A stretch of 64,000 nucleotides of DNA from positions 1 to 64,000 of the forward strand of contig JAHDOA010000020.1 in the NCBI GenBank assembly GCA_018435055.1. Reading direction: 5' to 3'. Below the pieces are notes generated by a model, which was not told the origin of the DNA, did not search any database, and saw only the letters and a list, made by a program, of their open reading frames with translations. This document shows, piece by piece, positions 1 to 6,430 of the stretch. The translations under genes and the position numbers were made by a program. Each line of letters starts with the position of its first letter. The stretch's first letter is position 1. Origin of the DNA: Pelotomaculum sp. Lineage in GTDB: Bacteria > Bacillota > Desulfotomaculia > Desulfotomaculales > Pelotomaculaceae.

Positions 1-537
1 CGGGTTTTCAGAAATGACATAGGTATGGCCAAATTTCTAATGGCCCAGTACGGCGGGCCGGACAGTGAACTGTCGGCGGGGGTCAGGTACCTGACCCAGC
101 GTTACACCATGCCTACCGATAAAGCTAAAGGGCTGCTTACCGATATAGGCACAGAAGAGCTGGCTCACTGGGAAATCATCGCCACCATGATTTACAAGCT
201 GGTCAAAGGCGTACCGGCCCAGCAGCTCAGGGAAGCCGGCCTGGGCGCTCACTTCGCCCAACATGACCGAGCCGTCTACCCGGCTGACGCCGCCGGAGTA
301 CCCTGGACTGCGGCTTACATCCAGGCAACAGGCGACCCGATAGCCGACCTGCACGAAGACCTTGCCGCCGAACAAAAAGCCAGGACCACCTACGAGCATT
401 TGATCCAGCTCACGGACGACCCCGGCATCAAGGACACCCTGCGGTTTTTGAGAGAGAGGGAAGTGGTCCACTTCCAGCGCTTCGGCGAAGCGCTCAACGA
501 CATCCAGGCGCTGATGAATAACAAGACGCTTTTTTAG
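1..537 (+). CDS. cotJC: CotJC-type spore coat protein, manganese catalase family (5' end cut)
   Basis: Member of the manganese-catalase family as found in the CotJ spore coat operon. The frame is open to the first base of the window. CotJC proteins carry a short extra N-terminus before the residues that follow the ATG at 25, so that ATG is probably internal and about a dozen residues are missing. Seen: QYGGPDSEL, then TDIGTEELAHWE and EDLAAEQKARTTYEHL, which carry the Glu/His ligands of the dimanganese site, then REREVVHFQRFGEAL near the end. cotJA and cotJB would lie just upstream outside the window. A rho-independent terminator follows at 564. Family assignment is firm; the catalase activity of coat-located members is less certain. 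Confidence 0.92.
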   Translation, partial: RVFRNDIGMAKFLMAQYGGPDSELSAGVRYLTQRYTMPTDKAKGLLTDIGTEELAHWEIIATMIYKLVKGVPAQQLREAGLGAHFAQHDRAVYPADAAGVPWTAAYIQATGDPIADLHEDLAAEQKARTTYEHLIQLTDDPGIKDTLRFLREREVVHFQRFGEALNDIQALMNNKTLF

Positions 538-563
538 CTCCCGCATTTAATTATAAAAGAACA

Positions 564-600
564 AAACCCTGGAATTATCTCATTCCAGGGTTTGTCGTTT
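564..600 (+). terminator. Rho-independent terminator of cotJC
   Basis: A 12-bp perfect stem (AAACCCTGGAAT at 564-575 with ATTCCAGGGTTT at 582-593) has a 6-nt loop and is followed by a T-rich stretch. It sits 27 bases after the cotJC stop codon. Confidence 0.9.
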
Positions 601-828
601 TTGAATAGCATGAAGACTTCTCGCTCAGGGAACATATTGGCCGGAGCCGGGTGATTATGAACGACGGGGATATTTTGAATCGACAAAAGGTAAAATGTTT
701 CCCGGCAGAAGGGAATCTGGTAATATAAATAGAATCTTTTCCTGGTACCAGGTATTTTTTGAGTCCATAAAATACTTCCTATAGTTGCTTTTTATATGAT
801 TAACAAAAATGGCCAGGAGGGTTTTATC

Positions 829-1833
829 ATGAAAAAGCCTGTTGTGGGGATTACCATCGGGGACCCTGCCGGTATAGGTCCTGAAATCGTAATCAAAGCA
901 TTATTGGATATTGATGTAAAGGAACAGTTGTGTCCGGTTGTGATTGGAAGCGCTCGGGTTTTGGAATCAGAAAGCGCCAGGCTGCAATCCGATGTTACTA
1001 TCAATAAGATACAGTATCCTTGGCAAGGAAGATTTGACAGGGGTTATATAAATATTATCGATATCGATAATGTCGATTTAAAATCTCTTTGTTTGGGTAA
1101 GATACAGCCTGATGTTGGAATGGCTGCTCTCGAATATCTGGAGAAATCTTTTGATATGGCTAAAGAAGGTAAAATAGGCTCTGTCGCAACGGCGCCAGTA
1201 AATAAACAGGCTGTTAACGCCGCATCAAAAGGTTTTGTCGGGCATACGGAAAAACTGGCGGAAATGACTAAAACTGAACCTCTAACCATGTTCGAAGTTC
1301 GCAACTTACGAGTCTTTTTTTTATCCAGACATGTTTCCTTAAAAAAAGCCTGTGAACTTGTCACTTTTGAAAATGTGTTAAACTGTATTCAACATTGCGA
1401 CAGAGCATTACAGAGTTTAGGATTAAGAAAAAGAAGCATAGCAGTATCCGGATTGAATCCTCACAATGGGGATAATGGCATGTTTGGTGATGAGGAAATA
1501 AAGGAGATACAACCTGCGGTTGAAAGGGCGCGGAGCCAGGGGATAGATGCGGAAGGACCGATTTCTGCCGACTCTGTTTTCTTTCTAGCATTACAAGGCA
1601 AATACGATGCTGTAATTGCTCTTTATCATGATGCAGGACATATCGCGACAAAAATGGTAGACTTTAATAGAAGTATTTCAGTAACTATTGGCCTTCCTTT
1701 TATTAGAACCTCTGTTAATCATGGCACGGCTTATGATATCGCCGGGCAAGGTATCGCGAGCGCAGTGAGCATGAAGGAAGCTATTCTTGCTGCAGCTGGA
1801 TATAGCACAATGTATAAAGGTTTTGGCAATTAA
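829..1833 (+). CDS. PdxA-family 4-phosphate dehydrogenase (PdxA2-like)
   Basis: NAD-dependent dehydrogenase of the PdxA family: 4-hydroxythreonine-4-phosphate in vitamin B6 synthesis, or D-erythronate/D-threonate 4-phosphate in the PdxA2 branch. Seen: GITIGDPAGIGPE at the N-terminus, GFVGHTEKLAEM and SRHVSL with two metal-binding histidines, YHDAGHIATK with the third, and IRTSVNHGTAYDIAGQG near the end. The start at 829 is chosen because AGGAGG at 815-820 precedes it by 8 bases; an upstream in-frame ATG at 796 has no such site. YHDxGHI and the neighbouring DUF1537 fragment (1830-2075) favour the PdxA2-type sugar-acid role over B6 synthesis. The surrounding 600-2750 stretch is visibly richer in A+T than the rest, which may mean transfer. 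Confidence 0.85.
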   Translation: MKKPVVGITIGDPAGIGPEIVIKALLDIDVKEQLCPVVIGSARVLESESARLQSDVTINKIQYPWQGRFDRGYINIIDIDNVDLKSLCLGKIQPDVGMAALEYLEKSFDMAKEGKIGSVATAPVNKQAVNAASKGFVGHTEKLAEMTKTEPLTMFEVRNLRVFFLSRHVSLKKACELVTFENVLNCIQHCDRALQSLGLRKRSIAVSGLNPHNGDNGMFGDEEIKEIQPAVERARSQGIDAEGPISADSVFFLALQGKYDAVIALYHDAGHIATKMVDFNRSISVTIGLPFIRTSVNHGTAYDIAGQGIASAVSMKEAILAAAGYSTMYKGFGN

Positions 1834-2075
1834 GTTTTTCCTTCTATGAAATTTATCAATTTACAGAGAGAGCGTTCGTCTCCTGAATTTCCTTGAAAAA
1901 GAACCAATGGCTTTCCATACATTGGGGACCCTTCATCGGCTATTTTACACAATGTACCGCCTGGAACTATAGTACCAAGATAAAAAGCCCTTGAAGCCTG
2001 AATTCCCCATTTTACAACCTCAAACCCGGTATCACTTCCTTTTGTGACAATCCAGCCGATATCATCACAGATCAC
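1830..2075 (-). pseudogene. C-terminal fragment of a DUF1537 four-carbon acid sugar kinase
   Basis: Only about 80 residues remain. GWIVTKGSDTGFEV corresponds to the GGDTA nucleotide-binding segment of the C-terminal domain of OtnK/DtnK-type (DUF1537) kinases. YLGTIVPGGTLCKI and KPLVLFQGNSGDE follow in the family order, where the usual text is PGVPLG and VTKSGGFG. The N-terminal substrate domain and most of the kinase are absent. The fragment converges tail to tail with the PdxA-family gene, overlapping its stop by 4 bases. In intact loci the kinase and PdxA2 are usually co-directional, so this is a rearranged remnant. Confidence 0.65.
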
Positions 2076-2448
2076 TCCAGATTAACATAAGATACTCTTT
2101 AAAAAACCAGTGCACTAGATTAGATAATGCACTTTCAACAGGTGTTACATCTTGATTTGAGATATCTAAATTTTGATCAACATCAGAAAGATGTACCCCA
2201 TAATTACCAAAAGATTGAATAATACGCGCATTGAGAATGATTCTCTCGGGAATTTTGCCGCTCAAGCCAGATAGATATGTCTCTATGGTGGCTTTATGTC
2301 CAGGTCTCCCCACTGTTTCTCGAAAAACCAGGTTTAAAATCAGTTCAGTACATTTACGCGATAACATTAAAAAGACTTCTGGATCCTTTTTGCAATATGA
2401 AAATGTTTTATTAATTTTTTGAATTATGACTTTATTATCTGATAACAA
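2065..2448 (-). CDS. DUF4145-like small protein of unknown function
   Basis: A 127-residue soluble, helical, AT-rich-coded protein. The end (FGNYGVHLSDVDQN followed by SALSNLVHWFFKEYL) resembles the DUF4145 pattern, in which a GNxAVH segment precedes a helix at the C-terminus. DUF4145 domains occur alone and fused to restriction or abortive-infection proteins. The start is a TTG at 2448 preceded by AGGAGG. The stop overlaps the start of the DUF1537 fragment. It may be a leftover accessory or defence gene; the assignment rests on a short pattern only. Confidence 0.45.
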   Translation of the reverse strand: MLSDNKVIIQKINKTFSYCKKDPEVFLMLSRKCTELILNLVFRETVGRPGHKATIETYLSGLSGKIPERIILNARIIQSFGNYGVHLSDVDQNLDISNQDVTPVESALSNLVHWFFKEYLMLIWSDL

Positions 2449-2532
2449 TACTATGTTGCCTCCTATTAATGTTATTGCTAAATACTATATGAACATCTTT
2501 TTAATAGGAGATTAAAATAACTATAAGTCACC

Positions 2533-2682
2533 TTAAACGAAGGCTTTCTGGTACTCAACTATTAACTCATCCAATCGCCTACTTATTTCCAGTAATTTAC
2601 TGTTATTGCGGTAGTGCTCAGCCAACGTATACATTGCTGAGCGCAAGCGTTCAATCTCTACAAGTAGTTCCAAACGGGACAT
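2533..2682 (-). CDS. Spo0E-like aspartyl-phosphate phosphatase
   Basis: A small (49-residue) Spo0E-family protein. The family removes phosphate from Spo0A~P and delays sporulation. Seen: two predicted helices, IERLRSAMYTLAE and LEISRRLDELIVEYQK; the SRRLDELI segment is the family SxxxD signature in helix 2. The start at 2682 (MSRLELL) is preferred because GGGAG lies just upstream; a longer reading from 2742 adds a hydrophobic stretch not seen in the family. It is a single-gene unit, separated from cca by a terminator. Confidence 0.85.
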   Translation of the reverse strand: MSRLELLVEIERLRSAMYTLAEHYRNNSKLLEISRRLDELIVEYQKAFV

Positions 2683-2770
2683 TGTACCACTCCCAAAGAA
2701 TAATAAATATATCTTCGTGGCGAACATTGTTATAACCTGCATTTTAAGGAAGAATTTTATTTAAATAATA

Positions 2771-2803
2771 AAAAAAACGCGAAAATAAATATCCATTTTC
2801 GCG
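2771..2803 (-). terminator. Rho-independent terminator downstream of the tRNA nucleotidyltransferase gene
   Basis: On the minus strand a 9-bp stem (CGCGAAAAT / ATTTTCGCG, plus positions 2778-2786 and 2795-2803) is followed directly by a run of T. It lies about 110 bases after the cca stop. Confidence 0.85.
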
Positions 2804-2915
2804 CGGGGTTTACTGTTCATGATATCAAGCGGGCGCCCTTATATATACCCGGCGTCCAGAATTTCCCCGCCGGTTGAATGATACTTTTCGCAAAAAGCTA
2901 ATGCCCTCTGAGGGT

Positions 2916-4184
2916 CTATTTATTTCTTTTCCTGAGCAAATTAATTAAATTTTCCCTGGTATTTAGTTCAGGTTTTTCTAAAACAAGTTCCAACAGGTCT
3001 TTGATAGTTTTCCCTATTTCCGGCCCAGGTGGGAATCCCATATCGATAAGGTCCCGCCCGCTTATGGCCAGGTCTTTCACACCCAACGGTTCCTTACTGG
3101 ACAGAATTGAGTCTGCCTCTTCCCTCATTCTATCGGCTGCGCCGGTGTCGAACGGCCTGGCGGAGCCCCTGATATCCGCTATTTGCAGTTCAAAAAGGTC
3201 ATTAATGTTATCAACACCGACCCGTTTAATCAACCTTTTTAAACCGGAGGTTGAAATCCGGGCATACCTGCTGGTGTGCTCCCTTATGAGGCTGGTTACG
3301 GCGGCAATAGTGTCGTTGCTTAACCTCAGCTTGTTTAATATAGCCCTCGCCATCTGCTCTCCAACGATATTGTGGTTATAAAAGTGGCCTTCGCCCTTTT
3401 CGTCCAATGAGAAAGTTACGGGTTTGGCCACGTCGTGCAAAAGGGCTGCCAGCCTGACATTCAGGGTCGCCGGTGTATTGTCCAGGACAGCCAGGGTATG
3501 TTCAAACACGTCCCTGTCGTGATGCCTGTTTCTTTGCTCAAAGCCCACGCACCCGGCAAGTTCCGGTATTATGCGCCGCAGCAGCCCGCATTCCTGCAGC
3601 AGCCTGACGCCGCAGCCGGGGCCGCCGCTCAGCAAAATCTTGCAGAGCTCGTCGCGCACCCTCTCCGCCGCGGTCTTTGCGATCAAATGGCTGTTTTCTA
3701 TGATTCCTGCCCAGGTCCCGGCGTGCAGGTCAAAGCCCAGGTCTACAGCAAACCTGACCGCCCTGATCAGCCGCAGCGGATCTTCCCGGAAGCGCTGCTC
3801 CGGTTTGCCGACCGTCCTGATTACCTTTTTTTTTATATCATCCTCGCCGCCGAAGCAATCGTATACCTTCCCGTTGATATCCATCGCCAGGGAGTTCATA
3901 GTGAAGTCCCTTCTGGAAAGGTCTTGTTCCAGGCTCTTAATAGAAGTGACTTCGAAACTCATTTTATTTTCCACCACGGCTACCGTGCCGTGCTTTTCTC
4001 CCACAGGTATTACTCTATCAAAGATTTTTTTAACCCCGGCCGGAGAGGCTGAAGTGATAATATCGTAGTCATGAGGCGCCCTGCCCATGATCATGTCCCT
4101 GACGCCGCCGCCGACCAGGTAAGCCTCGTAGCCCCCTGACAACAGCCTCTGCATAACCTTCTTGACCTGCTCAGTTATATCCAT
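2916..4184 (-). CDS. tRNA nucleotidyltransferase (CCA/CC-adding family) with HD domain; flexible loop missing
   Basis: Class II tRNA nucleotidyltransferase acting on tRNA 3' ends; 422 residues. Motif A is LVGGGVRD (23-30) with the catalytic pair in DYD (39-41). Motif B is RRDFTMNSLAMD (91-102), then DCFGGEDDIKKKVIRT and EDPLRLIRAVRF, the template-recognition helix. An HD phosphohydrolase domain follows (DVFEHTLAVLD; LLHDVAKP). Odd point: between EVTSIK (78-83) and SLEQDL (84-89) nothing intervenes, where CCA-adding enzymes of Bacillus and Geobacillus have about 18 residues, the flexible loop. In established work, loss of this loop distinguishes CC-adding enzymes from full CCA-adding ones. I therefore name the family only and do not assign cca with certainty. 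Confidence 0.9.
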   Translation of the reverse strand: MDITEQVKKVMQRLLSGGYEAYLVGGGVRDMIMGRAPHDYDIITSASPAGVKKIFDRVIPVGEKHGTVAVVENKMSFEVTSIKSLEQDLSRRDFTMNSLAMDINGKVYDCFGGEDDIKKKVIRTVGKPEQRFREDPLRLIRAVRFAVDLGFDLHAGTWAGIIENSHLIAKTAAERVRDELCKILLSGGPGCGVRLLQECGLLRRIIPELAGCVGFEQRNRHHDRDVFEHTLAVLDNTPATLNVRLAALLHDVAKPVTFSLDEKGEGHFYNHNIVGEQMARAILNKLRLSNDTIAAVTSLIREHTSRYARISTSGLKRLIKRVGVDNINDLFELQIADIRGSARPFDTGAADRMREEADSILSSKEPLGVKDLAISGRDLIDMGFPPGPEIGKTIKDLLELVLEKPELNTRENLINLLRKRNK

Positions 4185-4297
4185 GTTAACCTCATAAAGA
4201 TTATCTATTAATACTTATATTTAGCAGGGAAAAACCCCAATACACAGAAATTATACAATATTTTTATTTTTGTTCCTACAATTCAGGGGGAATATTT

Positions 4298-5863
4298 TTG
4301 TCAAGTTGTCCGAATAAAGTAGACGGGTTTATACAAGGACAGGTCAGCCGGCTGGTCGTCCCTTTTTCCTTTAAAATGGGATATGGCGACGCTTGTTTGA
4401 GTTTTACCCGGAGCAGTGGTGAAAAGGTCAGCCACTGGAAACCACAGGACTTTTCCAAAGAAAAGTTGTTTCAACACATTGACCGTCTGATAGACGCCAG
4501 CGGGGATTGCTCAGAAACGATCGGCAGACGGTTTGTTTTGGGTCAGGAAGGCCGGTCCGGTTACGGGTTGCCTCATACCAGGAATACACCTGTCTATGTG
4601 CAAAGCAAAGGCATAGAATTACAGTTATTTATTCATGATGTTGAGATCATTCTGTTTGAAACAAACGTGGGATTTGTTATTTTTGGTTTGGAATACGGCA
4701 AAAGCGCCAGTGTTGAGACAATGATCGACGGAAACTATTTATGCAAAAATTTTAGCAGGCATGATATAAATCTTTTCTATCGCCAAAAATATTATCAGGA
4801 AACAAAACAAATAGATATTAACCTTGGGCGCATCGCCGGTGAAATAACAAAACATCTTGACGTCCTGAGTTTTTTTGACAACAAAGTACAGCCGGCGAAC
4901 AGACTTGCGGCATCCCATGCGCTGGTATTCAATGCTGTGATACTGGATAAAGAGTTTAGTAAAAAAAATGACTTTATGCATGAGCTAAAAAAATATCTTT
5001 TTTTCATGCGGCGGTCTTTCAAGGGATCCTACAAACCCGCTCCCGCAGAATTTGAAATTGAAAATAACCCCGAAGTGATGCAATTCTTTGAAAACAGTTA
5101 CTGGGGAGTTTCCCTGGAGGGTCTTGCGAATATCGTTTACCTGGTTGATGATGAAAATACCAATAAATTTTTTATGGGAGGCTACTCGGGCAATCTCAAG
5201 AACACGTATTTTTATCTGTATATTTTGGCGCTGCACCAGAAATATGCCTTAATGCAGTTTTTTAGCACGGCCACACAACTACCATATACCGACAGCGCCC
5301 TGGCCGACCCGGATAACACCCTCTTAGATGAATTAAACAGCCTGCGCAGAAAAATCGCCCACTTTATTATGCGCTCTTATTTCGGCCAGGTCAGCAATAT
5401 CACTCATCAGAAGAAGCTATATGAAGCAATTCGCCAAACATTAGGGATCCGGGAAATGCTGGACGAGTTGCATTTTGAACTGGAGCAACTTGCCGCCCTG
5501 ACTGAGATGGAGGAACAGAAACGACTTGCCGCGCAAAGGCTGGAACAGAAGTTAATAAGAGAAGAGGAACAGAAACAGCTTGCAGCGCAGAGGCTAATAC
5601 AAGAGGAATTAAGGGCGGCTGAGAACAGGCGTGACAATAAGTTCCAGAAATTCATCGCTGTTATCACCACGGTATTTGTGCTGATTTCAACCGCCCAGGT
5701 CGTTTGGGAAATGTACATCTATGTTTCTTCACAACAATATCCGGCATTATTCTCACGGACTTTTTGGTATATGGTGGTTCCATTTGCTTTTTTATGCTTA
5801 ATAACTGTCTACGGTGTCGTCTATTTTACCAGGTCACAAGGGGGGCGGAAGCCGGATCGCTAA
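4298..5863 (+). CDS. Unrecognised coiled-coil protein with two C-terminal membrane segments
   Basis: 521 residues; I do not recognise the family. There is no signal peptide. A mixed alpha/beta soluble part of about 400 residues is followed by a charged coiled coil (about 400-450) in which EEQKRLAAQRL and EEQKQLAAQRL form a tandem repeat. Two membrane helices then lie at about 451-475 and 487-509, separated by a short loop, with a basic tail. The layout (large cytoplasmic domain, long helix, two C-terminal membrane helices) recalls CorA-type channels, but I see no GMN motif between the helices, so this is only a topological likeness. It starts at TTG 4298, seven bases after AGGGGG. It stands alone between the minus-strand cca and a small minus-strand gene. 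Confidence 0.75.
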   Translation: MSSCPNKVDGFIQGQVSRLVVPFSFKMGYGDACLSFTRSSGEKVSHWKPQDFSKEKLFQHIDRLIDASGDCSETIGRRFVLGQEGRSGYGLPHTRNTPVYVQSKGIELQLFIHDVEIILFETNVGFVIFGLEYGKSASVETMIDGNYLCKNFSRHDINLFYRQKYYQETKQIDINLGRIAGEITKHLDVLSFFDNKVQPANRLAASHALVFNAVILDKEFSKKNDFMHELKKYLFFMRRSFKGSYKPAPAEFEIENNPEVMQFFENSYWGVSLEGLANIVYLVDDENTNKFFMGGYSGNLKNTYFYLYILALHQKYALMQFFSTATQLPYTDSALADPDNTLLDELNSLRRKIAHFIMRSYFGQVSNITHQKKLYEAIRQTLGIREMLDELHFELEQLAALTEMEEQKRLAAQRLEQKLIREEEQKQLAAQRLIQEELRAAENRRDNKFQKFIAVITTVFVLISTAQVVWEMYIYVSSQQYPALFSRTFWYMVVPFAFLCLITVYGVVYFTRSQGGRKPDR

Positions 5864-5902
5864 TCATTTTTTTAAAAAAGTCAATTTATTCTGCAAGTAT
5901 AG

Positions 5903-6232
5903 TTACTGCGCTGGCACAACGTTTTTTACCTTGTCTTTTACCAGCCTGCCGTCCCCGACCAACTCCTCGGCCACAAAAATAAAGGTGATAAAGTCTTTAA
6001 TACCAGCCTTCTCCATCACCGCTTCCATGTTCTCGGCGCTGCCCAGTTCCTTTACCGCCTGATAAACAGACTCCTTCTTATCGTCAATAAACCGGCCTGT
6101 TTCCTCCAGGAATTTATTGGTCCGGCATATGGTCCCGTCAATTTTTTTAAAATAACCCAGTCCGATCAGTTCATCCAGGTTTTCGTCACCCTCGCCCGCA
6201 AACATCAGCATTTTAAAAAACGGTTCGTCCAT
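5903..6232 (-). CDS. Hypothetical soluble protein, 109 aa
   Basis: Not recognised. A soluble, acidic and helical protein with two amphipathic stretches (FIDDKKESVYQAVKELG and NMEAVMEKAGIKDF) and no Cys pairs, membrane segment or signal. The ATG at 6232 is preceded by GGGAGG with good spacing, which supports real translation. Its stop lies 40 bases from the end of the convergent coiled-coil membrane protein gene. Confidence 0.6.
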   Translation of the reverse strand: MDEPFFKMLMFAGEGDENLDELIGLGYFKKIDGTICRTNKFLEETGRFIDDKKESVYQAVKELGSAENMEAVMEKAGIKDFITFIFVAEELVGDGRLVKDKVKNVVPAQ

Positions 6233-6350
6233 ACTGCTTCAACCTCCCTCTACCCCAAACCATTCGGCATTAAACATTATCTTTCCTTTTTATGATTATG
6301 ATCTTTTGTTAATTTACCCGGGATCGGGGGGGATCAAACAGTTGGGTATA

Positions 6351-6412
6351 AGCGGAAAGGGGACACACCTCTCTTTGGGGGCCTGGCTTTGACGCCGGGG
6401 TATGTCCCCGAT
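6351..6412. repeat. Dispersed GGGGACA hairpin repeat, copy 1
   Basis: An imperfect palindromic unit opening with AGCGGAAAGGGGACACACC and closing with TATGTCCCCGAT. Related copies lie at 22961, 33301, 53741 and 60638. This one sits between the small hypothetical gene and the chemotaxis receptor gene, and may act as a 3'-end structure for the latter. Confidence 0.75.
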
Positions 6413-6430
6413 TATACAGCCGTATTAGCG

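Noticed and set aside
600-760. Minus-strand reading with VVHNHPAPANMF, suggestive of a RadC-type JAMM motif
   Set aside because: The SxxD part of the motif is missing, there is no start codon context, and the reading runs through the cotJC terminator.
3435-4068. Long plus-strand ORFs over the tRNA nucleotidyltransferase gene
   Set aside because: Both are shadows of the clear minus-strand coding frame with all motifs.
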